Position numbers and translations under genes: made by a program
Part shown: in pieces, positions 1 to 9,698 of the stretch
How the letters are laid out: every line of letters starts with the position of its first letter
Numbering within the stretch: position 1 is the first letter of the stretch
NCBI GenBank assembly: GCA_003427395.1
Contig: BFEA01000099.1
Location: 1,714,212 to 1,741,575 of the forward strand
DNA: 27,364 nt
Direction of reading: 5' to 3'
From: Chara braunii
Lineage: Eukaryota > Streptophyta > Charophyceae > Charales > Characeae
The notes under the pieces: generated by a model
Seen by the model: the letters and a program-made list of their open reading frames with translations, nothing else
Databases searched by the model: none
Told to the model about the DNA's origin: nothing

Positions 1-99
1 AAAAAAAAAAAAAAACAATCCGGCTCTCCGCGAACTCCATGAACTCCCATGTGGTGAACTCCGTGAACTCAATGACCGGTTTCCATCCACAGACCCTGT

Positions 100-641
100 G
101 AACGGTGAACGGGGGTACGACACTGTCCAAAACCATGGCGATTTTTTTTAGAGAGGGTGCAGGTAAACATGTAGGAACACCTATGGTATCCCTGGATGAA
201 ATTACTATAGTGGCTAGTGAGGCCTCGGAAACAGTGAAGTTGTTTGGCAGATGTCTGAGATGTGGGGACGGGTCACTCTGCAATTGCAGTGATCTTTGCG
301 TTGTCCATGTGGATACCCTGGTCAAATACATGGTGTCCTAGAAAGTCCGCTTTGCGCTGGGCAAAGTGACACTCACTAAGCTTCGCATAGAAGTCATGCT
401 TGCGTAAGCGCTGTCGGACCTCGCGGAGGTGTCTTAGATGGTCTTCCGAGGAACGACTGTAGACCAAGATGTCGGCCCCAGTATAAATTAGGGGACGTAG
501 TGCAGGTAAGAAAATGTGCTCGCTAAGGCAAGTTAGCGCCATGATTCTTCGGGCGATTTCACGTAGTCGAGCTCGGTCCAAGCGGAGTGAACACGGTGCG
601 GCTTGCACCGGAGGTCTCAGGAAGTCAAACCGCTCGGCCAA
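100..641 (-). pseudogene. Ty3/gypsy-type reverse transcriptase fragment, broken
   Basis: Read on the minus strand, this encodes the C-terminal half of an LTR-retrotransposon reverse transcriptase. The palm motif reads YTGADILVYS where active enzymes have Y-[LIV]-D-D-ILVYS, so one catalytic Asp is lost and the spacing is altered. It is followed by the usual HLRHLREV...RLRKHDFYAKLSECHFAQ block, then FLGHHVFDQGI and MDNAKITAI. An in-frame TGA at 273-275 replaces the Trp normally found in the E-W-P-x-P motif. The same frame then continues as PVPTS...QLHCFRGLTSHYSNFI, the connection region that starts with FLGL..YYRRFI in live elements, and fades near position 100. Upstream of about codon 30 the similarity is poor. 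No LTR, integrase or protease is visible. The window starts in a poly-A run beside it. The element class is secure; activity is excluded. Confidence 0.75.
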
Positions 642-915
642 TCATTCAACACGTGTCCTACCCTCGTCCCTTGCCTCCTTCTCCTTCTCCTCCATCGTCT
701 ATGTCATCCTTCGGTTCCGTAGAGGAAGGCGACGACCTCGAACTCGACTATTTCGATTCTCCTTCCTCTTAACCTTCGTCTCTACCTTCTCCCCCATCGC
801 CATGAGCTTTCCTACCGAGCAGGTCATCAGCGAGCGTCTAATGAGACCTGGGGGGCACATTGTGTCGATCCGGCAAGTGCAATGACCACAACTTAGTCCA
901 GATCTGCTTTGATTC

Positions 916-1590
916 ATGACTTTCTTTAGTACAACGGCCATCCACTTGGTGGCGGAATTTCGGTTCGCACGAACCAGTGATCGGACGCGAGTGCTGGCCG
1001 AGGTGTCGGCATTTCTGCGGCTGCTCCGCCTGGCATCAGCCACGTGTCAATAATCGTCGCTTTCACCGGCGACCTTACGGCGCTGCATCCATCATGCCAT
1101 ATGGGCGCCCTCTGGCAGCTGCGACTCTGGGCGTGGGACCTCACGGATGCGTGGATCCAGCTGTTAGCTCGGCAAGGCGATAGGATCGACTCCACCAACG
1201 ACGTTGACCTCAGCCAGCTCAGGCTCTCTCTTACTACGCTGGAGGTCATCATCCCGAAGCTCCTTCCCTTCGCACCGCCTCAATGAACTAGCACCGCCTC
1301 TCGACCTTCGGACTTCCTTTAGATCTCCCTACCTTCTGGCAGTTCGCTACGGTCGTCCCTCTCTCTTTTCGGATCAGGCAGCTGGATGTGCCGATCCTTG
1401 ACGCCGGCAAGTGGGTAGAGTAGTGGAACGTGTACGTTGCGCTTAGCTTTTGTCTCCTCGAGGTGGTGTTCCATTGGGCGGAGCCGACTGATAAGGACGA
1501 AGAAGACGCAGTCCCCCAGACTATGTTAGGCTGCGGCTCTTGTATTCCGATTCTGGAGAAGATTCCAGGTCGTCGCCCCTCCGTGATGTA
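916..1590 (+). other. Possible decayed coding region, unrecognised
   Basis: Three successive plus-strand reading frames give protein-like sequence without matching anything I recognise. First is a 45-codon ATG-started ORF (916-1053). Next is a different frame from 1044 to 1286 containing LSQLRLSLTTLEVIIPKLL. Third is a frame from about 1319 to 1587 containing LDLPTFWQFATVVPLSF and WNVYVALSFCLLEVVFHWAE, interrupted by one TAG at 1412-1414. The pattern suits an old gene or transposon ORF broken by small indels, or short exons. Chance cannot be ruled out in this fairly GC-balanced stretch. It lies behind the dead reverse transcriptase on the opposite strand and need not be related to it. Confidence 0.2.
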
Positions 1591-2306
1591 GAGCTCCCAG
1601 TTCCGATCTCTTATCTCTGTCTCACTGGCCTCCTGATCGTCTCCTTCTCTCTCCACTGGCCGTCCTTGTAAAGGCACCAGTGAGGCAAACCGACCCTGGC
1701 TGACTTGGTGGTGGAAAGGGGGGGGTGTTGGGTGGGGTGGGGTGGGGTTGGGTGTGGGTGTGGTGTTACTGTTAAAAAAGACTCTATGGTGTCTACCTAG
1801 AGAGTCCCAGTGGGGACAGCAACCACTGACATAAGTTGAGTCTACCTACAGAGTCTCGTTTAACTAAGGAGGGTTTTGATTTATAGGGCGATTGCCTTGA
1901 GGTAATATCACCGGACTAACCAGCCCAGGTAATTCAATCTTGTGTCTAATCTGACACCAGGTGGCCTTTTCAGCCCAGGGTGGCCTTGTTGCCTTCAGGG
2001 AACCCCAATGGGGGACACCAGCGAGGGGGCAGCCGGTAGCAGAGGGACGGAGCATCATCTGAGTGGCCAGTCACTGTGCCTTCCTGATTGACCCTTCCCC
2101 AACCCCGATTGCCCCTTCCTCAATGAACATCAGCAGAGACAGGTTTCTTGATGCCCAGGAAGGTACATGAGGCCAATTCGGACCTCCTGAATGCCACTTG
2201 CGTGCCACTTGATGGGTTTTGATTTACGATGCACATCGTCTCCCTTCTTTTAAAAAACAAACGAAAAAAAAAGAAGTAGCGGATTCGGGCGGAAGGGGCC
2301 AACTCG
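1591..2306. other. No gene seen; G-rich tract and spacer
   Basis: I see no supportable coding sequence here. A strongly G-biased tract at 1717-1767 has more than six runs of three or more G separated by single T or TG, which could form G-quadruplexes on the plus strand. Around 1789-1857 a short motif, gtctacctAgAGAGTC / gtctacctACAGAGTC, appears twice. The phrase gggttttgattta occurs at 1872 and again at 2215. Confidence 0.5.
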
Positions 2307-2378
2307 CCACTGGAAAAAAGAGACGAACGGAAGGTCTGTAGTCCAGTGGAAAAAAGAGACGAACGGAAGGTCTCGAGT
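2307..2378. repeat. 36-bp tandem repeat, two units
   Basis: Units 2307-2342 and 2343-2378 share CCA[C/G]TGGAAAAAAGAGACG and the following AACGGAAGGTCT. They differ at one base in the fourth position and in the last few bases. The pair sits immediately outside the 5' edge of segmental copy 1. Confidence 0.85.
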
Positions 2379-2705
2379 CCACGTTTTCCCCGCCAATGTC
2401 GCCATACAGCTCCGCCGAGAGGTACACATCAGACACGAAAAGTGGAACGCGTTTAAAAAACAAAAACAAAAACAGAAAAAAAGGTGGAACGTGTAGGAAG
2501 GGCCTCAAGAAACGACAAAATCGGGAGGGCATTTGCACACGGACTGAAGGCGGGAAGATGCATCTGCTACAGAAATCGGGAGTGGATGCATATTTTCACC
2601 GTACTACGCGTGAAGATGGACTCGACAGTTTTCTCAGTTGCTGAGCAGTGCCGCGAGCCCAGAGGTGGCGGGTGCTCAGTGATCGTCTCAACCCTCACTA
2701 GTTCG

Positions 2706-2712
2706 TTTAAAA
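2706..2712 (+). promoter_or_regulatory. Candidate TATA-like box
   Basis: TTTAAAA lies 205 bp before the ATG of copy 1. It is kept in copy 2 (19795-19801, 184 bp before its ATG) inside the conserved context TTTAAAA[C/G]AAGTCCGAGGCGGC. The conservation and the purine/pyrimidine context suggest a core promoter. No transcript evidence is available here. Confidence 0.3.
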
Positions 2713-2910
2713 CAAGTCCGAGGCGGCATAGCAAATACGCCCTCCGCGTGCAACGAGCTGCGTTGTCGAAGAGTTCCTGTTGTGGTGGAGTCCTCGCGAC
2801 TCCTCGGAGCAGCAGGAGGACTGCGTGCAGCTGCCGATCTAGTAGTCTCTTCCTCCTTCTGTCTCTCTGTGAATCTCTGTCCCTACCTCGCTGGTGCTTG
2901 CTTGGTCATG

Positions 2911-3945
2911 ATGGCGAGGCGAGGGTTCGCCGCTCCGGCACAGCGATTCGCGCTGTTGGCCGCAGTGCAGGTGGCTCTGGTTCTTCTAGCTCTCGGCTAT
3001 GGATGTCAAATGGCGTCTGCTCGCCCCGTCACTGCTGAACAACGGCTGGCGGCGGCCATCAACTCTACCGCTAAGGCAACGCGTCCCGTTGTGGTGACCA
3101 TCACTGAGGACATCGTGCTCACGCGATCGCTGCCATTGATTCTCGGTCCTATCGTCATCAAGGGAGGGTGTGGTCGGCGCAAATGCGTCGTNGATGGTGC
3201 GGGCAAGTACGGCATTTTCCAGGCNTATGCACTGCCCCCTCTGTGCTCNGTGACCATCGAGAACTTGATCTTGCGCAATGCTGCGCAAGGAGCTGTCTAC
3301 TCCAAGTGCGACCTGAAGCTGAGGCGTGTGGACTTCACGNAGAACAAGGGAGCGAGCGCCGCCGNGGTTGGCNATGGACAGGCNTCGTGGCACATCGANG
3401 ANTGCTTGTTCGAGAAGAACAGCGCGTCAGGTGCCGGCGGTGCGCTTTACGTCNGCGCTGCCGGNAGGGGGAGAGTCGTCCGTACCACGTTCAGGTCGAA
3501 CAGGGCGGGACAGGATGGTGGAGCCGTGTACNTCTACGGACAGATGACCGGTTCTTACGTCTTCGATCGCGTGACCCTGGACTCGAACNCGGCTGNAAAG
3601 AGTGGCGGNGGACTGTTCGTAGTCGGGANNGCGTCGGGTGCTCCGAAGGTGTTCGTCTCCGGATGCAAGTTCTCGAAGAACGTGGCNACGGGCGGNCCTG
3701 GNGGTGCGCTGGCGCTCAGCGCNTCGGTGGATGCCCGAATTTGTCACACNTCCATCGNNGGGGGCCGGAACGCAGCGAAAGGCGGGAAAGGCAACGACGT
3801 CGCTCTGTTAGACGGCAACTATCACCCTCAAATGACAGTCTCATTCTGTCCCAGAAAGCCTTCTGGTCTTTCCCTGTTCGTCACTCGCGTTCCCAGACTC
3901 CCGATCGTTAGCCAGAACTGCCGGGTCTGTGCACTCCCACAATAA
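2911..3945 (+). CDS. Secreted right-handed beta-helix (GGA-repeat) protein, copy 1
   Basis: This is a 344-codon intronless ORF with the same length and reading frame as copy 2 at 19979. I chose the ATG at 2911 because it is the one shared with copy 2; an extra in-frame ATG lies directly before it at 2908, and the longer ORF upstream has only a GTG start. The predicted protein has an N-terminal signal peptide (twin Arg at residues 3-4, hydrophobic core about residues 13-31, likely cleavage after ASA near residue 37). A region of beta-strand-rich coils follows, with four F/C-xxx-N...GGA-type repeats. The base calls contain 24 scattered N between 3192 and 3759, 15 of them in third codon positions. 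All other bases in that interval equal copy 2. Outside it there are eight substitutions: five silent, plus P/H, R/K and N/D. The gene may be intact, but its true sequence between 3192 and 3759 is unresolved. The exact function is unknown. Confidence 0.8.
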   Translation: MARRGFAAPAQRFALLAAVQVALVLLALGYGCQMASARPVTAEQRLAAAINSTAKATRPVVVTITEDIVLTRSLPLILGPIVIKGGCGRRKCVXDGAGKYGIFQXYALPPLCXVTIENLILRNAAQGAVYSKCDLKLRRVDFTXNKGASAAXVGXGQXSWHIXXCLFEKNSASGAGGALYVXAAXRGRVVRTTFRSNRAGQDGGAVYXYGQMTGSYVFDRVTLDSNXAXKSGXGLFVVGXASGAPKVFVSGCKFSKNVXTGXPXGALALSXSVDARICHXSIXGGRNAAKGGKGNDVALLDGNYHPQMTVSFCPRKPSGLSLFVTRVPRLPIVSQNCRVCALPQ

Positions 3946-5299
3946 GGACATTTCTTCGAACGACACTATAGTCGGTTTCCTCCATGATTATGAATGTAGT
4001 GCTATCGTTTTCTTTGTCAGACTTGACGGCTCTGTTGGTCAGTCTGTCCATTTATCTATATATTTGGGACACCATGTCTCACAGACTCTCACTCCGTTGC
4101 CTTGGCGGCGCACACGTACGGATCCTTCGCTTAGAGTGTCCGGAGAGAAAAGGAAAAAGGAGACGTCATTACCTTTAGGATCGCTCAAGAAAGCTCCGGG
4201 TGTGAGAGACCACCGTAACGGTTTGCGCTTCGTTTCCTTGCGGTGATTCTTTAGGACAGGTATCTTTTGCGCGTGATGGCTCGGGAGGAGGCAGGCGGTA
4301 CTGTGAATTGATTGAGGATCTTCAGGTGGCAACAGCCTCTTGAATCCTCGATGTTCCTGTGAATCGCGAACTGTTACTGATTTGTGCGCTCCTAAAGCCG
4401 AAATATTCTTTGTTAGTTCCTTTTTATTGCTGAGCCGGAACTGTTTCGGAGGTTTATCTGTACTGCTGTTGACATGACTTTATGATTATCGGTTCCGGCG
4501 TGAGCTTGTTTCAGTTTAAACTTGATTGGTGTCGATTTGGAAGTGTGCTGTATCGTTTTTCTTTTCGAAAATGTTGAAGGTGGCGATCGCCTAGAGTTTC
4601 GATTTTACTTAGTTTTCGAAAATCTTGAAGGGACGGCATTGGTCAAGCTATGGGCCTCGTTCCATTACACAACATTCTACATGCATCCGGATGCATTTTT
4701 GGACCGGATACATTCGATGCGGTGGGTTCGTCCGAATGCACTTGGTAAAAAGAGCGTCCATATGAATGTAGAGTGTTGTTTAGTGGAGCAACGCCCGTCG
4801 CCCATATATATGTGTTCGCGATCTATGGAATATCGTTGGCAATGCCTTTCTTCTTTCTTTCAGTCTGAACATGTTCGATCTATGGAATATCGTTCTTTGC
4901 CTTTTTTAAGTCACGACAATCGTTTTGGTCTGTCTGAACATGCTGGATCTGCTATAGCCCGAACTGGTGGTTGTTGGAACTGCAGGGCATTCCGCATTTC
5001 CGTTTCTTCCAACATTCAGCGCTTCTTGATGACGTATTTTTCTCGCTTTTTTGCTTGTCGTTGCCCTGTAATGAGAGCCTCTTTGCGCTCCTGGAGGCTG
5101 TAGGTGGTAAATGGGTGGTTTGTTGTGACCAAAACGATTGGAAATGCGTTAGGGGTCCCATACAACCCAGTTGATGAGCGCCGGTCCATTGTGTTCAGGT
5201 GAACCACGCTACTCTCCCCTGGTAACGGTTCCATTCCCCGCAGCCTCTCCCTTGGTAGCGGTTCTCTGGATGTATAAAGAATCAAATAGCAGAATGTAG

Positions 5300-5400
5300 G
5301 ATGGGGAGCGATCGCAGAATACGCAGTAGAGCACGAACGGAGCTAGGTACATAACCCGAGTTCAAATCCTGCTGGAATCAATCAGATGAGCAGAATAAAA
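5300..5400 (+). mobile_element. Old tRNA-like (SINE-like) remnant inside the duplicated segment
   Basis: A box-B-like sequence, gagttcaaatcc (5358-5369), follows a D-arm-like cagtagagcac by about 30 bp. It is followed by an AT-rich stretch with aataaaat. The same block is in copy 2 (box-B-like at 22064-22075), so if it is a tRNA-derived insertion it predates the duplication. The A box is degenerate and no target-site duplication is visible, so this is weak. Confidence 0.25.
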
Positions 5401-5705
5401 TAATTCTAAATTTCCGGTGCCCGTCATTTCATTGATAATGTCTCAAGGCCGATGCCCTTTCCGGACGGAAAAGAAAAAAACGAAAGGATTTCCAGTGGAA
5501 CAATAGTAGAAGGTCCTGTCTTCACTCCTCAACAGTATACATGCGTTCGTGCATGATCTGCATCAACTTCTCATTAGTGACCGTTCGGTTCCTTTTTGCT
5601 TTTTCTGCTGCTGTCATGATCTCCCCTCCAACGAAGGCGTCCTTGTACTTCACATATCACACCACAGAACACCGTACCCTTCGTGAAAGAATACCCACCA
5701 CGCTG

Positions 5706-6224
5706 GACCCTTGTGTCTTGCAAAACAACTCCCAATTCTTACTTCATCCATTTCGCCGCCAAGGGCCCGGTGCCACACCAGTGGGGCGTTTTCTTTGCTT
5801 TTGAAGTGGTGCGACAGCCAGCACAGCAAAGGAATAATTTAAGAGAAACACTTTAAAGCAGCTCTTATCTGCAGCTGTTAGATTAGTGGGCCGCCACAAC
5901 GAGGTTGACTGATTCCGATTAGATTTGTGTCATCACAACCGTGACGTAATGCGTGCAGTCATAAGCACCCTCGCCAGGCCGCGGTCGTCGCGTTTTTTTT
6001 TGTATTTTTTTTTTCCGCCGCTTTGGTTCTTGCCTTCCGTGTGTTTTAATGGGGATGGCGGTGTGGAAGGTTTGGGACAGTTGCCACCTCGCTAGGGACA
6101 ACGAGTTGGCGAGACATGGAGGAGCTGATATGGAGGGAGGGGAACATGAGAAGAAACTCAGACTACGCTCTGTTGATGGAACGAATTGTGCTCTGGATGA
6201 AGAGAAGGGTTAATTTCAAAAATA
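5706..6224. other. No recognised gene
   Basis: This spacer lies between segmental copy 1 and the foldback element. A short plus-strand frame at about 6114-6224 (MEELIWREGNM...) runs straight into the left arm of the palindrome. It could be the N-terminal side of the broken transposase found beyond the palindrome, but it carries no motif I can assign. Confidence 0.4.
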
Positions 6225-6422
6225 CTGTTGTTTCGAAGTTTGGCAGCAAAAATGTCGTCCGTTCGAAGTTTCCTTTGCAAAAATAGAGGTTTCGTCGCCG
6301 CTTTATCGCGTTCCCATAGTTTGCCAGCAAAAATACCGCGTTTTGCCCAGTTTCACAGCAAAGGACCCGTAGGCCTCTGGCCTCAGGGACTCAGGGACTC
6401 AGCGTTCCGGCCTCAGGCACTC

Positions 6423-6460
<38 letters not shown>

Positions 6461-6774
6461 CCCCGGGGGGGGCCGGGTTGCGGCCCGGGCAAAGGCCTCC
6501 CGGCCCCGGGCACGCTCAGATGCGTCGGCCATGCCTGGAGGGGAAAAAAAAAAACAAAAAAACAAAACAAAACGCTGAGTGCCTCACGCCAGAACGCTGG
6601 AACCCTGAGTCCCTGAGGCCAGAGGCCTAGGGGTCCTTTGCTGTGAAACTGGGCAAAACGCGGTATTTTTGCTGGCAAACTATGGGAACGCGATAAAGCG
6701 GCGACGAAACCTCTATTTTTGCAAAGGAAACTTCGAACGGACGACATTTTTGCTGCCAAACTTCGAAACAGCAG
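6225..6774. mobile_element. Foldback element: 550-bp near-perfect palindrome
   Basis: The left arm (6225-6424) and right arm (6572-6774) are reverse complements over about 200 bp with few mismatches. The outer ends are CTGTTGTTTCGAAG and its near complement. The inner arms continue as a 35-base T run (6426-6460) plus CCCC facing GGGG plus an A-rich run (6543-6571), leaving a GC-rich loop of about 70 bases. Within each arm AGTTT...CAGCAAAAAT-like units recur at 6237, 6267, 6318 and 6349, spacings of 30, 51 and 31. Repeats of this kind near the ends suggest transposase binding sites. The same peptide can be read from both strands because of the symmetry, so those ORFs are artefacts. No target-site duplication was found. 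The right arm ends where Harbinger transposase similarity starts. Confidence 0.75.
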
Positions 6775-7650
6775 AGGAGGTGGATGCAAGCGTTGCGGAT
6801 ATCTAAAAAGCAGTGTTTGCTCTCTATCCTTGGGCAACAGACGGATCCTCGTCTGCATGCTATGCTCGATTACTTTGAGGGGAAGGGATTCCCAGGGTGC
6901 ATCCATGCCCTTGAGGGCCTTGACTGAATAGACATTTTGATTGACAAGCCACGTGGCGGTGAGGATGAGTCATACTATGACAGGATGAGACAGTACTCCA
7001 TGGTGGCACAGGTGGTTGTGATCACAATCTTCGCATATTACTTGACGTGTGTATGGTCCAGTATGGGTGCCCCTGGTTCCGTGCATCATTTGTGTGTCCT
7101 GCGCGGATCTCCGACCTGTACGATGGTGCCAGGGGGGGACGAAACCTGTCATGCGGAGGACAAACGTCCTGGTTGATGGCAGTGTTGTCGGACGCCAGGC
7201 TGTACTCGATGGGGGATGCAGACTGCCCCACTCTCCTGTGGTTGATGACCCCTTTCAGAGGCACCGCAAGAAAGGCGGAAGAGGGAAAGTTCAACAACCA
7301 GTTCTCTACCCAGCGTACAGATGTGCTTGGCGGGTCTGAAGAACATTTGGTGCTGGTTCGGTCGCAGACACAATGCCAACATGGAGAACATTTGCCAACA
7401 GTTCTCACAATGGGCAAGTGGTGCTGTATTCTACAATATCATCATTGACGAGGAAATCCCCGTCGATGACGGCATGGAGGTAGATGAAGACAGATATAAT
7501 GAGGACTGAGGATGGAGACAACAATGACTACGATGCTGTAGTGTCATTCCGAGCGTTCGTTGTAGTGGAACATATGAGCCACCCTCACATGCGGCTTGCC
7601 GCTAATCACATGGGACGCACTCATTCATCATGCCCTCCATGTTAGCCGTG
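6775..7650 (+). pseudogene. PIF/Harbinger transposase (DDE, HARBI1-like), broken
   Basis: This is a plus-strand remnant of a Harbinger-type transposase, spread over two frames by small indels. The recognisable blocks in order are: GFPGCIHALEGLD (6875-6924), corresponding to GFP.CIGAIDGTH, with the first catalytic Asp replaced by Glu; a TGA at 6925; IDKPRGG....SYYDR.RQYSM..QVVV (6940-7020); DHNLRILLDVC in the next frame; PGSVHHLCVLR.SP back in the first frame; MGDADCPTLLWLMTPFRGT (about 7210-7266), corresponding to GD.GY...PWLMTPF and keeping the second Asp; and GLKNIWCWFGRRHNANMENICQQ (about 7336-7400), corresponding to the ..FGRLK..W.. block with the catalytic Glu lost. An acidic C-terminal tail ends at a stop at 7507-7509; a further frame is open to about 7650. 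It cannot be active. The foldback element ends exactly where this begins. Confidence 0.8.
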
Positions 7651-8186
7651 TTAATGGTCGTGATGAACATCTACGTGGCATCCTTGGCCGCGGATCCAGC
7701 GGCCTCATCCGTGGCCGAGGACGCTGGCTGCAACCCCACGGCCTAGGCCGCTCGCGCTGAGTTTACGAGCGGCCGCGCGAGATCTGGGCGTGTGTGACGC
7801 CTGCGCAGGTCGCCCCCTGGGCCCCCCACCAAAAAAAAAAAACGAAAAAAATGGGAGGGGTAATATTTCGTTTTTAGAGGGGTCTTAGAAAAGATATACC
7901 CCCCCAAAGAAGATGAAGAAAACAGAAAAAGAGGCAACGAAGAAGCAGAAGAACAAGCACTAGTACCTTTGTGGGTTCGAAAATACCTGGCCTCCGAACT
8001 TTCAGGAGGCTGAAACGAAACGACGGCCGCTGATCAGATTGATCAATGTCGGGCTCGGCCTCCTGAAAATATGGGAGCTGGCAAGTACTTGTCCAAACCG
8101 GACGCCAAAGGTACAAAAAAAAAACCAGCAAAAAAGAAGAAGAAGCAGAAGAAGAGGAAGAAGCAAAGGAAGAGGAAGACGCAGAA

Positions 8187-8221
<35 letters not shown>

Positions 8222-8980
8222 AGAAGAAGAGGGAGAAGAAGAAGACGAGAAGAAAAGAAGAAGAAGAACAACAACAAAATCTCTCTCTCTGTCTCTCTCT
8301 CTCTCTCTCATATAGGATTAAAAAAAGATTAAAAAATATAGGACTAACTTCATATCACTCGTGAAAAAAAATGAAAATACAAAATTCCTGCTTTTGTTTT
8401 GTATAACAGATTTCGTTTTTCCTTAAAAAAAAATAAAATCGTAAAGCAAGTCAGATTCGAAAAAACAAATTATGGGGTTGCAGGGCTTTGCAAACCTTAC
8501 AACTCCATATATTCTTTTTTGGGAAAATTTTCGAAATGCCCCTCCGAAATGCATTTATTTGCGGCATGCCCCTTCGACGGCCGACTTACCCTGTCGTACC
8601 CCTGGGGCCTCTGAGGTTTCCCGCAGGCCCCCGCCAGCGAGGGGCACAACTTTCGGGGACACCCTTACTGGACTGTTGGTCCCGTTCTTGTGTTGGCTGT
8701 CTGCTATGCCCTCCTGCCAGGGATGCATCTTTGTGAGATGCCCTTCAGCAGGGAGGCGCGACCGGTTCAAATTCAAACTCGCATGTTTTTGCCGCCGCCT
8801 CAAAAAAAAGTGTTGCAATCCACGGGACCCTCCCTGCTGCAATCCACCTTATTGCAGATAGTTCGTCGCGCGCCGCCTCCAACCTCCTTCGATTGCTTCG
8901 CAAAGGTGAGTGTCACTCCCCATGTTCCATGCCCCTCTGCCTGTCGTCCTACTGTCCTGTTTGCTTGACGTCGTGCATCT

Positions 8981-8982
<2 letters not shown>
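7651..8982. other. Spacer with purine tract; no gene recognised
   Basis: This spacer holds a GC-rich stretch (7680-7830) and a purine tract of AAG/AGG repeats at about 8138-8270. Next come a short CT run at 8281-8310 and an AT-rich piece to 8470. From 8520 to 8960 there is mixed sequence. The long Lys/Arg-rich frames over the purine tract are products of the repeat. A 38-codon frame at 7630-7746 looks like a signal peptide (MPSMLAVLMVVMNIYVASLA) but has no other support. Confidence 0.5.
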
Positions 8983-9059
<77 letters not shown>

Positions 9060-9060
9060 N

Positions 9061-9151
<91 letters not shown>
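8983..9151. repeat. (CT)n microsatellite
   Basis: About 169 bp of almost pure CT dinucleotide, with one N at 9060 that marks a likely join or length uncertainty. The Leu/Ser and Glu/Arg reading frames across it are meaningless. Confidence 0.97.
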
Positions 9152-9154
<3 letters not shown>

Positions 9155-9278
9155 CGTGCCCCCATACAGACCGCACCGGTGCACCCTTGTAGCGAGTGTA
9201 CACAAACTATGTTTTCAGTTCCGTGCAACCAATCTCAACGTGGTGTGCAGGGGAACACCTGCTCAGCACGGTGTCGGA

Positions 9279-9304
9279 CCAAATACCCTTACAAGGGTAT
9301 TTGG
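9279..9304. other. Perfect 12-bp-arm hairpin
   Basis: CCAAATACCCTT-AC-AAGGGTATTTGG is a perfect inverted repeat with a two-base spacer. It sits in a region where one plus-strand frame (to 9434) is open but unrecognised. A second, weaker hairpin (ten-base arms, one mismatch) lies at about 9503-9527. Confidence 0.7.
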
Positions 9305-9698
9305 CCATGCTTTTGCATTCAACGACGACGTCGGCTATCCTGGCGGAGCCGGTCTGGAATGGAAAGGGTGTGCATGCTTTGGCGTGACACTTGAAACGAT
9401 TTCCTCGGCCATTGAGGCCGGGGCGAATCGTTGAGAAAATTTCGAGCGTATGAGCGCGCGTTGTTATGACGCGCGTTGTGATGGTTATGACCAATAATAA
9501 TACCCTCCGACCGAGAAGGTCGAAGGGTTGGTTAGATTAGTGTTGGGTTGGGTACAGCTACGACACGCACTAAGATTTAGGCATTTACATGTCTACCTAC
9601 CGGTACTGGGCCTCTAAAAATGCTAATTTTGTCTTCTTCTGCTCGGCCTCGAGTACTTGACACATCTATCTCTGCTTGGTGTAGTACCAACCTAACCT
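9305..9698. other. No recognised gene
   Basis: One open frame ends at 9434 (VFGHAFAFNDDVGYPGGAG...), with no upstream start that does not cross the CT microsatellite. I cannot assign it. A short repeat, gcgcgttgt.atgac, occurs at 9456-9492. Confidence 0.35.

Larger units (their letters stand above)
2376..5705 (+). repeat. Segmental duplication, copy 1
   Basis: This block aligns in the same orientation with 19378-23330. It includes about 530 bp upstream of the gene, the whole coding region, and about 1.7 kb downstream. The shared landmarks are the acgttttccccgcc start, the TTTAAAA box, the coding sequence, the 3' sequence gacggctctgttggtcagtc, the atctatggaat and gtcacgacaatcgtttt blocks, the aataaaat near 5393, and the aggattt.cagtggaacaatag block. 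Copy 1 lacks the CT microsatellite, SINE-tail insertion and tandem expansion present in copy 2. It has its own tandem copy of an atctatggaatatcgtt segment (4816 and 4874), absent from copy 2. A perfect 16-bp palindrome lies at 4681-4696. No second gene is visible in the 3' portion (3946-5705). Confidence 0.85.

Noticed and set aside
2782-2910. Longer N-terminus for gene copy 1
   Set aside because: It starts at GTG, is not kept in copy 2, and would place the signal peptide internally.
6228-6906. Same protein-like sequence (RSLAAKMSSVRSFLCKNRGF) read from both strands
   Set aside because: A consequence of the palindrome; no start, homologue or codon signal supports a gene.
7630-7746. 38-codon signal-peptide-like ORF behind the Harbinger remnant
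   Set aside because: Too short, no homologue recognised, and the hydrophobic start may be coincidence.
7874-8364. Ser-rich and Lys/Arg-rich ORFs
   Set aside because: They follow the AAG purine repeat in every frame and have no unique sequence.
8800-9434. Long Leu/Ser and Glu/Arg ORFs across 9.0-9.15 kb
   Set aside because: They are translations of the (CT)n microsatellite.
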